A DNA stretch of 64,000 nt from positions 1 through 64,000 of the forward strand of contig NZ_JABAIH010000014.1 of assembly GCF_012641395.1 (NCBI RefSeq), given 5' to 3'. The notes under the pieces are model-generated. The model searched no databases, was not told the DNA's origin, and was given only the letters and a program-made list of their open reading frames with translations. This DNA comes from Rhizobium sp. P32RR-XVIII. GTDB lineage: Bacteria; Pseudomonadota; Alphaproteobacteria; Rhizobiales; Rhizobiaceae. Position 1 is the stretch's first letter, and every line of letters starts with the position of its first letter. Below, one piece after another: positions 8,999 to 19,249 of this stretch. Made by a program: the position numbers and the translations under genes.

Positions 8999-9145
8999 GT
9001 CGCTAGCCCCTTCGTTGCCCCTGTGTTGCCGTGGACCGGGACAATTTGCAAGGGGCATAGCACGAAGGCGCACGATTGATACGGCATCTGCGAGCTTGCT
9101 CAACCCTACGAGGGCCAGCAGTTCCCCTATCGGCGTTTCGGTTCT

Positions 9146-10510
9146 TTAGTCTCGCACCAGCACCGCGTCGCTTTTCAACCAAAATGGTGCCAGATAGAGC
9201 GGGGTCGATGAGAAGGGCAGGATTTCATCCCGAAGCTCGACCCCAAGGCTGTTCTTCATAAACTCGCGGCGGAGCGCGATACGTCGCGCGGCTTCCGGAT
9301 GTTTTGCAGCGAGCTCATCGCGCAGGCTGCTGTCTGCGAAGACGACCGTGTCTTCACAATTGAGAGCCCAGCCGGTTGGAACAGGTGTAGGGATGACATC
9401 AACTTGAAAGAGCATGCCCGAACGAATTTTATCGGTGGAGCCCGGGCGAACCGGTGTGTTGGTCCATTCTTCATAGCCGCCCAGGTGGCCCGGATTGAGC
9501 GCAGACTTCAGGTTCGCTTCGGCCAGCTTGCCGACCACGGCGTCATGGAGCGTTCCGCCCGATACGCCAATCGACGCGGTCTCATACCAGGAAATCAGTC
9601 CCTGAAAATAACCCTTGGCGATGGCAAGAAATTCCTCATTTCCGTCATCCAGCAAACCGGCACGGGAAGATAGCGCTCCCCAATGCCCAATGGCCGTGGT
9701 GACGCCGTCTCCCTTGTTCAGCTTTCGGCCGGTCGCACTCCGAAGACCAATTATGGGCTCTCCACGGCTCGCCGAGGCGAACATAGTATGAACGTTCAGC
9801 GCGTCACCGGCGTAGCCCATGCGGGATACCGCATCAAACTCGGTATCACCGACCTTTGCCCCGGATACAATCCGCCACGTCGCAAGCGAGCAGCGAGTTG
9901 CCGCCCACTCGAACTCTGCGATCTGGTCGACGTCAAGCGACGCCGTAAGGCCATTTTCCGGGTGCATGGTCACTCTGGTCTGATCGGTAACCCGGCCAGA
10001 GGGACCCACGACCCGCTGAAACGCCTGAACGTAGACAGCCGGAACAAAGACGCCCGTATCAGCCTGCTGATCTTCATATTCTTCAAGGTATTTCCATCCA
10101 ACGAGGCCGACGTGGTCGCCAGACTTGATGCCCGCGTCGGCGAGCCGGTCCGCAAAACGCGGGTACCGGCTTCTATCCTGTCCCATGAGGCTGAGTGTCT
10201 GGCTGAGCAGAACGTCCAGACCCGGCAAACGTGCAAGTGGAGCGTAGCTTTCAGACTCATTGCCCGTGATCAATACGCGCTTGCCCGCCGGACCCAAGAG
10301 AAGAAATGCTTCCTCGAAACGTGGCTCGAAACCGGTGAGAAAAGCGATATTACCGAAGTGTTCGCGATCAGCATAAACGGCCAGCCAGTCGCATTTGGCA
10401 TTTGCATATGCTGCGTTGGCGCGAGCTTCGTAGGTTGGCGAAGGTACCAACGGCTTATCACCAACCGCGCCGAAATCCGGGAGCGCGACCGTCTTGAGAG
10501 AGATCGTCAT
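9146..10510 (-). CDS. M24-family (Xaa-Pro aminopeptidase/creatinase-like) protein
   Basis: 454 residues. The ATG at 10510 has AAAGGAA about 7 bases upstream. The first 180 residues look like the creatinase N-terminal domain (AVYADREHFGNIAFLTGFEPRF) and the rest like the pita-bread catalytic domain. The His of NPGHLGGYEEW and a late Glu (NCEDTVVF) are kept. The two Asp ligands normally in a D(x)10D arrangement are replaced by GVTTAIGHWGALSSRAG, and the first Glu ligand position reads FQVDV. It may therefore be a metal-independent, creatinase-type hydrolase rather than a peptidase. The substrate is unknown. Confidence 0.7.
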   Translation of the reverse strand: MTISLKTVALPDFGAVGDKPLVPSPTYEARANAAYANAKCDWLAVYADREHFGNIAFLTGFEPRFEEAFLLLGPAGKRVLITGNESESYAPLARLPGLDVLLSQTLSLMGQDRSRYPRFADRLADAGIKSGDHVGLVGWKYLEEYEDQQADTGVFVPAVYVQAFQRVVGPSGRVTDQTRVTMHPENGLTASLDVDQIAEFEWAATRCSLATWRIVSGAKVGDTEFDAVSRMGYAGDALNVHTMFASASRGEPIIGLRSATGRKLNKGDGVTTAIGHWGALSSRAGLLDDGNEEFLAIAKGYFQGLISWYETASIGVSGGTLHDAVVGKLAEANLKSALNPGHLGGYEEWTNTPVRPGSTDKIRSGMLFQVDVIPTPVPTGWALNCEDTVVFADSSLRDELAAKHPEAARRIALRREFMKNSLGVELRDEILPFSSTPLYLAPFWLKSDAVLVRD

Positions 10511-10775
10511 TTTCGTTCCTTTGTCGTTACACGCGTGAGATCAATCCGCCGTAGATGCTTAAAGTTTCACTGCACCTGGCGGGCGCCCGAGGAATAGAGA
10601 TCGTCGATCGCCTCCCGTTGAGAGTAAGGCAGCGTCGTTCAGACGATACGAAGGTTCGAAGCTACGGTTCCTTACGCAAGGTTCCAATATCAAGCAGTTC
10701 TACGGAAAGTTGGGGCGGTCCGGAACTCCGCAAATCAAAAGATCGAACTGGCCCCGCAACTCCGCCTTGACTGCT

Positions 10776-11669
10776 CTAGCCCCGTTTTTCGCCGAGACGG
10801 GCAAGCACGAAATCGTACTGGACGTGCCAGAAGTCGCCATCGAAATCATAGGCCCTGGCGCGATCGGGGTCATCGATACGCCGGAACTCTGCAAGCAAGC
10901 TCTTCTTCACGCCAAACACCGCATCGGAGTTGATGTAGGGATCATCGGGGTCGAAGATATGGGTTGTCAGTGTTTCGAAGCCATCGGCCTTGATGATGTA
11001 GTGGAGATGCGCCGGTCGATTGGGATGGCGGCCCAGCGCTTTCAGCAGTTTCCCGACCGGACCGTCGTCCGGGATCGGATAGTATTTGGGTTTCACCGCC
11101 CGGAACCAGTAGCGCCCGTCCGGGCCGGTACGGAACACGCCGCGCAGATTGAAGTCCGGCTGAATCCCCTTTTGCTGGACGTCGTAGAAGCCCTCGTCGT
11201 TGGCCTGCCAGACATCCAGCAGCGCATTGGCGATCGGCCGTCCGTCGGTATCCACGATCCGACCTTCGATCACCATATCCTCGCCCTTCTGGTCGAGGCA
11301 GATGTTCGTCCCCATCGGCAGTTCCGGTGCGTCGGCAACGTGAAACGGACCAAGAACCGTGCTCTCCGATGCACCCGAGGGTTTGCGGTTGTTGATCGCA
11401 TCGACCAACATTGAGACGCCAAGAACGTCGGACAGCAATATAAACTCCTGCCGCCACTCGTTGCACATCTGCCCCGTGCGCGTGAGAAAGAGAATGGCCT
11501 GCATCCACTCATCCTGTGTCGGCTCGATTTCCTTGACCGCCTCATGGAGTTTTCGCGTGATGACTTCCATGACCTGTTTCAGGCGCTCGTCTTTAGCGTT
11601 CTCATTTCGGCCGGTTACGACGGCGACAGAATCTTCTTCCGTGAAGAAGCCCTTTTCATGTGCTTCCAT
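10776..11669 (-). CDS. Intradiol ring-cleavage dioxygenase, hydroxyquinol 1,2-dioxygenase type
   Basis: 297 residues. The ATG at 11669 is preferred over a TTG at 11687 because it has GAGAGC upstream and sits just after the preceding stop. An N-terminal helical dimerisation domain is followed by the catalytic beta domain. The Fe(III) ligands are visible: Tyr in GFYDVQQ, Tyr in YYPIPDDGPVG, and two His in RPAHLHYII. Cleavage of hydroxyquinol (1,2,4-trihydroxybenzene) gives maleylacetate directly. It is the last gene of a nine-gene operon that also encodes maleylacetate reductase and a phenol hydroxylase, which supports that substrate over catechol. No muconate cycloisomerase is present. Confidence 0.88.
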   Translation of the reverse strand: MEAHEKGFFTEEDSVAVVTGRNENAKDERLKQVMEVITRKLHEAVKEIEPTQDEWMQAILFLTRTGQMCNEWRQEFILLSDVLGVSMLVDAINNRKPSGASESTVLGPFHVADAPELPMGTNICLDQKGEDMVIEGRIVDTDGRPIANALLDVWQANDEGFYDVQQKGIQPDFNLRGVFRTGPDGRYWFRAVKPKYYPIPDDGPVGKLLKALGRHPNRPAHLHYIIKADGFETLTTHIFDPDDPYINSDAVFGVKKSLLAEFRRIDDPDRARAYDFDGDFWHVQYDFVLARLGEKRG

Positions 11670-11676
11670 GATGCTC

Positions 11677-13431
11677 TCACTTATCAAGAACGGATTTCAG
11701 GACGCGGCGCAGCTCGGCTTCCGGATCGGAGACCACTGAATCTGCACGCCAGGCAACATGGTGATCGGGTCGCACCAGAATGGCGCCGGAATCCCGGACT
11801 TCGCGCGCGTTGGCCCAGTCGCCAACAAGATCCTGCCATTGCTGGCGCGGTCCGATCATGTGCGTGGCGATCCGGATATTGAACTCCTTTGCGAGCGCCT
11901 TGGCGGCCGCGACCCAACTGTCTCCGCCGATGCCGGTCAGAATGGTGAAGACGCCGTGACCGGTCAGATCAAGAGTCGAGCCTTTGTCGCCCCTATGATT
12001 GAACAGCCAAGCGTGCGGCAGGCGCGCGCCGGGCCACGTCGTCGGCTGATAGTGAAGTTCCGGATCCTTTGTGAAGGCCGGTTCGGGCTGGCCGTCGGTG
12101 AAGATCGCATGCGACTTGTAGCGCTGGTTCATCTCGACGCCATGGGCATCGAACTCGTAAACTTTGTAGGCAATCGCATCCCGGATCGCCTTGCGCTGCT
12201 TTTCCGCCTCCGGCGTGTCCTTGCAGCGGGAATCCATATTCTCCTGCATCTTGACGGGATCTACAGAGTCCAACAAGCCGAGCGCCTTGAATATCGGGCC
12301 GAATTCTTCGATCGACTTGTTGGCCCGGGTCACGATCTGCTTGGCAATCGGCGCACGCTCGGCATTGTAGGTATCCAGCAGGCCCAATCCTGCCTGTCCC
12401 CTCAACACCATGGACAGCTTCCATGCGAGATTGAAGGCATCCTGGATCGATGTGTTGGAGCCCAGTCCATTCGACGGAGGATGGCGATGCGTTGCATCGC
12501 CCATGCAGAAGACGCGTCCGTTCGACATCGTCGTCGCATACATGTTGTTGACGGTCCAGGTCGAGACCGACTTGATCTTCGGCTGAAGCTCCTGATCGCC
12601 GACGAGTTCGCGAACGACCTTGATGGCGAAATCCTCGGTCACCTCCGGCGCCGGCTGGTTGATGTCGTAGCCCCAGACGATCAGCCATTCGTTCCACGGC
12701 CGCACCATGCGCACCAGACCCATCCCGATGCCGCCGACATCGGCGCCCGGCTGCAGCACCCAATAAAGCACGGAAGGCCGGTGCGCGACATGGCGCGACA
12801 GATCAGCCTCGAACAGGATGTTCATCGAGCCACCGACGCCCATCCGGCCATCGAAGGAGAGCTTTGCGTGCTCGGCGACCTTCGAGTTGCCGCCATCGGC
12901 GCCAATCAGGAACTTGGACCGGACGGTAAGTTGCTTGCCGGTCAGCCGATCCAGACATGTTGTCGTGACGCCCTCGGCGTCCTGCTCATGGCTGATATAC
13001 TCCGTCGACATGCGCGGCTGTGTCCCGCGCGAGCAGGCTGTCTTGAAAAGCAGCGGCTCCATGAAGGTCTGCGGCAGGTCGTTCATCAAGCTCGGTGAGG
13101 AGAGCTGATGCTCGGCGCGAGACAGCGGATGCTTGCCCCAGCTCTTCATGCGGCCGATTTCCTCGCCTGTCAGCGAGGTACAGAAGACATTCTCGCCCAT
13201 CAGATCCTGCTCGGCAGCGAACATGTAGGCTTCGTCCTCGACATCGCGGCCAAGATCGCGCAGCACCTCCATCGTGCGCTGATTGGTGATGTGGGCGCGC
13301 GGTGTGTTGGCTAGCCATCGGTAGCGGTTGATCACCAGGTTCTCGACGCCGTAAGTGGATAGCAACGCTGCAGTTGCCGAGCCCGCCGGGCCGGTTCCGA
13401 TGATGAGTACATCCGTTGTGATATCAGCCAT
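11677..13431 (-). CDS. FAD-dependent phenol hydroxylase, TfdB type
   Basis: 584 residues. It has a dinucleotide-binding motif IGTGPAGSATAALL at the N-terminus, the DG motif LIGADGGNSKV near 170 and the FAD-ribityl motif CMGDATHRHPPSNGLGSN near 310. The segments TPRAHITNQRTMEVLRDLG, YWVLQPGADVGGIG and ILVRPDHHVAWR closely match what I recall of 2,4-dichlorophenol 6-monooxygenase (TfdB). It would use NAD(P)H and O2 to ortho-hydroxylate a phenol; resorcinol to hydroxyquinol fits the rest of the operon. Its start overlaps the upstream permease gene by 8 bases. Substrate choice is inferred. Confidence 0.88.
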   Translation of the reverse strand: MADITTDVLIIGTGPAGSATAALLSTYGVENLVINRYRWLANTPRAHITNQRTMEVLRDLGRDVEDEAYMFAAEQDLMGENVFCTSLTGEEIGRMKSWGKHPLSRAEHQLSSPSLMNDLPQTFMEPLLFKTACSRGTQPRMSTEYISHEQDAEGVTTTCLDRLTGKQLTVRSKFLIGADGGNSKVAEHAKLSFDGRMGVGGSMNILFEADLSRHVAHRPSVLYWVLQPGADVGGIGMGLVRMVRPWNEWLIVWGYDINQPAPEVTEDFAIKVVRELVGDQELQPKIKSVSTWTVNNMYATTMSNGRVFCMGDATHRHPPSNGLGSNTSIQDAFNLAWKLSMVLRGQAGLGLLDTYNAERAPIAKQIVTRANKSIEEFGPIFKALGLLDSVDPVKMQENMDSRCKDTPEAEKQRKAIRDAIAYKVYEFDAHGVEMNQRYKSHAIFTDGQPEPAFTKDPELHYQPTTWPGARLPHAWLFNHRGDKGSTLDLTGHGVFTILTGIGGDSWVAAAKALAKEFNIRIATHMIGPRQQWQDLVGDWANAREVRDSGAILVRPDHHVAWRADSVVSDPEAELRRVLKSVLDK

Positions 13432-14512
13432 TTGGCCCTCCTAGTTTCGTATGTTCGATGGGTCCGCCCTTGAGAATTCGGCGAACCGGAAAAAGCTGGA
13501 TGCCTGTGCGGTCGGAAAACAGGCCCCAGAGCCCGCGCGGCGCAAAAAGCATTGTGACAATGGCGACCAGACCCAGGATCAAAAGATACCAAGAGCCATA
13601 GCCGGCAAGCAGGTTCTGCAGCAGAAAGAAGACGATGACGCCAACGATCGGTCCCTCGACCGTGCCGATGCCGCCGATAACGACGATGAAGATCACATAG
13701 GCCGTCCAGTCGAGCACCGAGAAGGCGGCATCCGGCGAGATGCGTTGCTTCTGGACATAGATCAGCGCCCCACAGCAGCCTGTCAGGAATGCCGCCGTCA
13801 GGTAAACCAGGGTCTTCATGCGCCGCGCATCGACGCCAACGGCGCGTGCCGCCTGTTCATTGTCCCGGACGGCCGCAAGACCAAGCCCGTGCCGTGACCG
13901 CAGCAACCCGTAGATCGCCCCGATCGTGACCAGGGCGAGCAGCAGCGCAAGCCAATAGGTCAGCGCATCGCCTGCCTCCGCCGATTTCATCCGGAACAGC
14001 GATTTCAAAGACTCGATACCGATCATCTCGCGCGTCGCGTCCCGCGGCAACGATGTGCCGGTGCCGCCGCCGAGCGCCTTCCATTGAGCAAAGAGCAGGC
14101 GGCCGACTTCGGCAATGACCCATGTGCCGATGGCGAAATAGGGACCGTAGAGGCGGAAGGTGAAAAAAGCGGTCGGCACTGCGACGATCGCCGCGACGAG
14201 GCCGGCGATGATGACTGCCGCAATCGGGTCCAGCCCGAGCAGGCTGACAAGGGCAAACATCGCGTAAGCCCCACAACCGACGAAGAGCTGCTGGCCGACC
14301 GAAATCAGGCCGGCATATCCGGCAAGCAGGTTCCAGCATTGCGCCAGCACCAGCATGGTGAGGATGAAGAACAGGTCCTGGACGGCGCCGCGCGATACCA
14401 GAAGCGGCGCCAGGAACGCGAGGATCACCGCGATCGCGGCCACGACGGCGAATATTGCGGATGCGCCCGTGCGGGTCTCGACTTTGAAGGTTGGTGCGAG
14501 CAGCTGTTCCAT
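13424..14512 (-). CDS. Branched-chain-type ABC transporter permease (LivM-like)
   Basis: 362 residues with 8-10 hydrophobic segments and the LivM-type conserved stretch SRHGLGLAAVRDNEQAARAVGVDARRMK, which contacts the ATPases. It starts 6 bases after the LivH-like gene. The tail after the last span (from about residue 330) is hydrophilic. The Liv/HAAT class imports branched-chain amino acids, urea, amides and, in several proteobacteria, aromatic acids. Here it is embedded between aromatic catabolic genes, so an aromatic cargo is inferred. Confidence 0.88.
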   Translation of the reverse strand: MEQLLAPTFKVETRTGASAIFAVVAAIAVILAFLAPLLVSRGAVQDLFFILTMLVLAQCWNLLAGYAGLISVGQQLFVGCGAYAMFALVSLLGLDPIAAVIIAGLVAAIVAVPTAFFTFRLYGPYFAIGTWVIAEVGRLLFAQWKALGGGTGTSLPRDATREMIGIESLKSLFRMKSAEAGDALTYWLALLLALVTIGAIYGLLRSRHGLGLAAVRDNEQAARAVGVDARRMKTLVYLTAAFLTGCCGALIYVQKQRISPDAAFSVLDWTAYVIFIVVIGGIGTVEGPIVGVIVFFLLQNLLAGYGSWYLLILGLVAIVTMLFAPRGLWGLFSDRTGIQLFPVRRILKGGPIEHTKLGGPNG

Positions 14513-14518
14513 GGCGGC

Positions 14519-15388
14519 TCAATCCACTGCGCGCGGGAAAAGGCCGCGCGGCTTGAACAGGAGGACGAGAAGGAATGCGAGATGACCGGCGAGGATCTGC
14601 CATTCCGGATTGATGGCCGCGCCGACCGTCTGCGCGACCCCGAGGATGATTCCGCCGACCAGCGTTCCCCATAGCGAGCCCAACCCGCCAATGATGACGG
14701 CCTCGAAGGCGTAAATCAGCCGGGCCGGTCCGGAGGTGGGATCGAAATTGGCACGCGTTCCGAGATAGAGGGCCGCAATGGTCACCACCACCATGGCAAG
14801 CCCCGTCGCCATGGCGAAAATGCGTTGCGGCCGGATGCCCATCAGGCCTGCCGTGGTGACATCGTCCGACGTGGCCCGAAAAGCCCGACCGATCGACGTG
14901 CGATAGATCAACTGGTTCAGCGCGACGATGACGAGGATTGCCGAGGCAAAGGCGAGCATCGGCATCACACCTGCATTGATCGGCCCCAGTGGAACGGACG
15001 CCGTCTCGAGCGCCCCTGCCGAGATTCGCCGGCTGTCAGCCGTAAAGCCCTCCAGCAACCCGTTCTGGATGACAATCGAAAGACCGAAAGTGACGAGCAG
15101 CGGCGGCAGGATATCCTTTCCGAGCGTGCGGTTGAGTAGATAGTATTGAAGAATCCAACCGGTGGCGAACATGAGGGGAGCCGCAACAAGCGCGGCCACG
15201 AAAGGATGAAGCCCCAACAGGGACACAAGCGACAGGATCAGAAAGGCCGCGAAGACGATCAAGTCGCCATGGGCTAGATTGACCAGCCGCATGATGCCGA
15301 AGACCAGGCTGAGCCCCGCCGCAAAGAGTGCGTACAGACCGCCGAGCAAGATGCCTTGCGCTATCGTATCAAGCCAGTTCATGGCCAT
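14519..15388 (-). CDS. Branched-chain-type ABC transporter permease (LivH-like)
   Basis: 289 residues. The N-terminus MAMNWLDTIAQGILLGGLYALFAAGLSLVFGIMRLVNLAHG is typical of LivH (quoted in part: GLYALFAAGLSLVFG then LVNLAHGD). The conserved RAFRATSDDVTTAGLMGI loop is the ATPase contact. The start lies inside the 3' end of the LivF-like gene (20-base overlap), so the two are translationally coupled. It pairs with the LivM-like permease to form the channel of the aromatic-operon importer. Confidence 0.88.
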   Translation of the reverse strand: MAMNWLDTIAQGILLGGLYALFAAGLSLVFGIMRLVNLAHGDLIVFAAFLILSLVSLLGLHPFVAALVAAPLMFATGWILQYYLLNRTLGKDILPPLLVTFGLSIVIQNGLLEGFTADSRRISAGALETASVPLGPINAGVMPMLAFASAILVIVALNQLIYRTSIGRAFRATSDDVTTAGLMGIRPQRIFAMATGLAMVVVTIAALYLGTRANFDPTSGPARLIYAFEAVIIGGLGSLWGTLVGGIILGVAQTVGAAINPEWQILAGHLAFLLVLLFKPRGLFPRAVD

Positions 15389-16087
15389 CTGCTCCGAAGT
15401 AAGCCTTGTGAATGGCGTCGCGGTCGAGATCGCACGGCTTTCCGGAGAGCGTGATGCGACCCTCCATCATGCAATAGACCCTGTTGGAGACCTTGAGCGC
15501 CTGCGCGATGTCCTGTTCGACGATGATGATCGCAGCTCCCGTTGCCCGGATCCGCGGGAAGGCGGCGTAGATGTCGCGCACCACCACCGGCGCCAGTCCG
15601 AGGCTGATCTCATCGCAAAGGAGCACGTCCGGGTTCGACATCAACGCCCTGCCGATCGCCACCATCTGCTGCTGACCACCGGACAGGGCCGTGGCAGGAT
15701 TGCGCCGACGCTCCTTGAGGATCGGAAACAGCGCATAGATGCTCTCGAGCGTCCAAGGGCCCGTGGCCCTGCGGCCATAGGCGCCGATCAGCAGGTTCTC
15801 CTCGACGGTCAATGATGGAAACAGCCGCCGGCCTTCGGGCACCATCGCGATTCCCCGAGCCAGGACATCCGGCGCGGGCAGCGCGCCGACCGCCTCCCCC
15901 CGATAGCGGATGGAATCCGGTTCGTTCTTGAGGACGCCCGACAGCGACCGCATCAGCGTGGTCTTGCCGGCCCCGTTCGCGCCGATAATCGCCAGCGTCT
16001 CGCCCGCTTCGAGGCGGATATCGACGCCGAACAGCGCCTGGAAATCGCCGTAGGAGGCCGTCAGATCGTGGGTTTGGAGAAGTGCCA

Positions 16088-16088
<1 letters not shown>
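15369..16088 (-). CDS. Branched-chain-type ABC transporter ATP-binding protein (LivF-like)
   Basis: 239 residues from the ATG at 16088, which shares its A with the stop of the LivG-like gene (TGATG). The frame extends further upstream, but only as a shadow of LivG. Walker A GANGAGKTTLMRSLSG, signature LSGGQQQMVAIGRALM, Walker B VLLCDEISLGLAPVV and switch His region IIIVEQDIAQAL are present. The length and SLGLAPVVV match LivF rather than LivG. It works as a heterodimer with the LivG-like ATPase. Confidence 0.88.
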
Positions 16089-16807
<719 letters not shown>

Positions 16808-16871
16808 CCATGTCCTCCCAGCAGGAAGCCGCCTCCGCGACTTCCTCCTTGATCTACGAACGCTGACGCGC

Positions 16872-18155
16872 TCAGGCGATCGGCTCCATTTTTCCGCCAG
16901 TCGGAATGTTGGGAGCCGTGGCATTTTCGACGATGACGAGATCATAGCCCTTGCCGCCCTGCTTCAGCCGCCACTGGCCTCCGACAAGCGGCGTCTTGGC
17001 GACATTCTTCTGGGCGAAGGGCGGCAGTTTCTCGTTGCCCCAGGCGATTGGGCCGACGAGCGTGTCGAGCTTTGTTTCGCCGATGACCTTGGCGACAGCC
17101 TCGCCGTCGCTTGGATCGTCGGCGCGTTTCATGACATCGACCGCAAGCTCGAACAGGGCGTGCGCAAATCCGATCGGCTGCGTCCAGGGCCTGCCCGTTG
17201 CTTTGGTGAAAGCATCGGCAACCTGAGCGGCAGTCTCACCCGTCAGCGACGACTTGAAGGGGTGGCTTGGCGTCCACCAGACCTCGGTCGAAAGATTGTG
17301 GCCGGAATCGCCGAGCGATTCCACCGTTTGCGGGAAAAGCAGCGCCTTGCCGACCGAGGCAACCTTTGGTTTGAAGCCTTGCTGCTTCGCCTGGTTCCAG
17401 AAGGTCGTCAGATCCGGTGGAATGACGACACCGGTGACGATCTCGGCGTTCGCCTGCTTGAAGGCGTTGATCTGCGCGGAGAAATCATCCGAAAGGTTCT
17501 GGAAGCGGCCGGGATCGGTCAGCGTATAGCCGAGCTTCTCAAGTACCGGCGGGAAGCCCACGACCTTGTCGCCCCATGCGTTGCCGTCTCCATCGTTGGG
17601 GAACAGTCCGCCGACCTTCTTGTTGGTCTCGACCTGGCCCCACATGCCGGTAAAGACGGCGATGATGTCCTCGAGCCCCCAGAAGAAGTGGTAGGCGAAG
17701 TTGAACGGCTTCCAGGAACTAGGGTCGCCGGGATTTGCCTGCTGGCCGATGAACCATGGCTGCCACGGCGCTACCGTGGAAATGCAGGGCATCTCTTCGG
17801 CTTCGCAGGTCGTCGACACCGGGTTGGTGGTTTCGGGCGTCGAGGAAACCAGGACCAGGTTCACCTCATCGGTAACAATCAGTTCCTTGGTCACCTCGGC
17901 GGCGCGATTGGGATTGGACTGGCTGTCCTTGACGACGACCTCATAGTCGAGGCCCATCTTCTTGGTCGTCGCCAGAAAGTTGTCGATCACGAACTTGTCC
18001 GCTTCGCCAAAGGCCGCGAGCGGTCCGGTTTGCGGACTGACGTAGCCGAGCTTGATTGAGCTTTTCTGTGCGAGCGCCGGCAATGCCAGCCCGGATGTCG
18101 CGGCAAGCACGCCGGTGGCCGCAGTCTGTTTCAGGAATTCGCGTCTCGTTGTCAT
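16872..18155 (-). CDS. ABC transporter substrate-binding protein (Liv type, type I fold)
   Basis: 427 residues. The N-terminus MTTRREFLKQTAATGVLAAT has the twin-arginine pattern RREFLK and a hydrophobic stretch ending ALPALAQ, so Tat export is likely. The mature part begins SIKLGYVSPQTGPLAAFGEADK, the standard start of Peripla_BP_6 receptors (LivJ, urea and amide binders, aromatic-acid receptors). The start overlaps the maleylacetate reductase stop by 4 bases. It is the receptor for the LivHMGF-like genes immediately downstream, presumably binding the aromatic growth substrate. Confidence 0.9.
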   Translation of the reverse strand: MTTRREFLKQTAATGVLAATSGLALPALAQKSSIKLGYVSPQTGPLAAFGEADKFVIDNFLATTKKMGLDYEVVVKDSQSNPNRAAEVTKELIVTDEVNLVLVSSTPETTNPVSTTCEAEEMPCISTVAPWQPWFIGQQANPGDPSSWKPFNFAYHFFWGLEDIIAVFTGMWGQVETNKKVGGLFPNDGDGNAWGDKVVGFPPVLEKLGYTLTDPGRFQNLSDDFSAQINAFKQANAEIVTGVVIPPDLTTFWNQAKQQGFKPKVASVGKALLFPQTVESLGDSGHNLSTEVWWTPSHPFKSSLTGETAAQVADAFTKATGRPWTQPIGFAHALFELAVDVMKRADDPSDGEAVAKVIGETKLDTLVGPIAWGNEKLPPFAQKNVAKTPLVGGQWRLKQGGKGYDLVIVENATAPNIPTGGKMEPIA

Positions 18156-19249
18156 TTCATTCTCCTCCCACTCCCCTTGTATGACGAGTAATTCTCCGGG
18201 CGTCGCCCCTCCCAGGCCTGCTGCAGCAACGCACGGATCGATGACCGGTCGATCGGCCGCGGATTCCAGTAGGGATTCTCAACGGCAATCTGGCCCGCCT
18301 TATCGAGATCGGCTTCGGTGAGGCCGAGATCGCGGAGCGCCAGCGGCGCGCCGATCGATTTCGCGAAATCCCAAAGCCCGCCGCCGACCGAACCTCCGAA
18401 AATCTCCGCCACAGGCTGAAAAAGGTCTGGCACCGCGACGGCATTAAAGGCCGCAGTGTGCGGCAGCATGATCGCATGCGTCTCGGCATGCGGCGTATCG
18501 AAAGTGCCGCCAAGCGTGTGACAGATCTTGTGATGCAGCGCCATGCCGACCGTCCCAAGGACCGTGCCGCAGAGCCAGGCGCCGTAGAGCCCTTCGGCCC
18601 GCGCCTCGATATCGCTTGAGGCCACCATGATTTTTGGAAGTGCGGACCGGAAGGCGCGCAAGCCCTCGATGGCCATAACGGTCGAGATCGGGTTGCGATC
18701 CTGCGCGTAGAGCGCTTCGACAGCATGAGCCATAGCGTTCAGGCCCGAGGTCATCGACAGGCCGACCGGAAGACCGGTTGTCAGCGTGGCATCATAGATC
18801 ACCACCTCGGGCAAAATCTTCGGATCTTTCACCGTCGTCTTGCGGCCGCCCTCGGTTTGCCCAAGGATCGGCGTGACCTCCGACCCTGCGTAAGTCGTCG
18901 GAATGACGATCTGCGGCAGCTCCGTGCGATAAGCAATGGCCTTGCCGAGCCCCGTTGTCGAGCCGCCGCCAAGCGACACCACGCAATCGGCTTGGCTTTC
19001 GGCAACCACTTTCATCGCCGTCGCGGTGACATCGACAGGCGTGTGCATGACCGCACCGCTGAACACGCCGACGGCAAGCGAACCCAGCCGCTCCGCCAGT
19101 GCCTCGGCATCCGCCTTCTGCTGGGGAGTCGAAAGCACCAGAGCACGCTTGCAGCCCAGCTTCTTGATCCATTCGCCGGCGGTGGCGCTCTTGCCTTCGC
19201 CGAAGACGATATGGGCAGGACTGCCGCTATAAACGAAATTGCGGCTCAT
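18152..19249 (-). CDS. Maleylacetate reductase (iron-containing alcohol dehydrogenase family)
   Basis: 365 residues from the ATG at 19249, with GAGGACAGGGGC upstream. The longer frame to 19303 only adds shadow residues of the next gene. The dinucleotide-binding segment CVVSLGGGSTTGLGKAIAYRT and MTSGLNAMAHAVEALYA are typical of maleylacetate reductases. The His-rich motif HHKICHTLGGTFDTPHAETHAIMLP carries the usual metal or catalytic His residues. It reduces maleylacetate to 3-oxoadipate with NAD(P)H, the step after intradiol cleavage of hydroxyquinol. It overlaps both neighbours by 4 bases. Confidence 0.9.
   Translation of the reverse strand: MSRNFVYSGSPAHIVFGEGKSATAGEWIKKLGCKRALVLSTPQQKADAEALAERLGSLAVGVFSGAVMHTPVDVTATAMKVVAESQADCVVSLGGGSTTGLGKAIAYRTELPQIVIPTTYAGSEVTPILGQTEGGRKTTVKDPKILPEVVIYDATLTTGLPVGLSMTSGLNAMAHAVEALYAQDRNPISTVMAIEGLRAFRSALPKIMVASSDIEARAEGLYGAWLCGTVLGTVGMALHHKICHTLGGTFDTPHAETHAIMLPHTAAFNAVAVPDLFQPVAEIFGGSVGGGLWDFAKSIGAPLALRDLGLTEADLDKAGQIAVENPYWNPRPIDRSSIRALLQQAWEGRRPENYSSYKGSGRRMK

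Noticed and set aside
10511..10775. Possible gene between the M24 and dioxygenase genes
   Set aside because: Frames on both strands are short, lack ribosome sites and overlap neighbours; I saw nothing beyond a likely promoter for the M24 gene.
11758..13098. 446-codon plus-strand open frame
   Set aside because: Antisense to the TfdB-type hydroxylase, which has intact FAD motifs; composition is that of a shadow frame.
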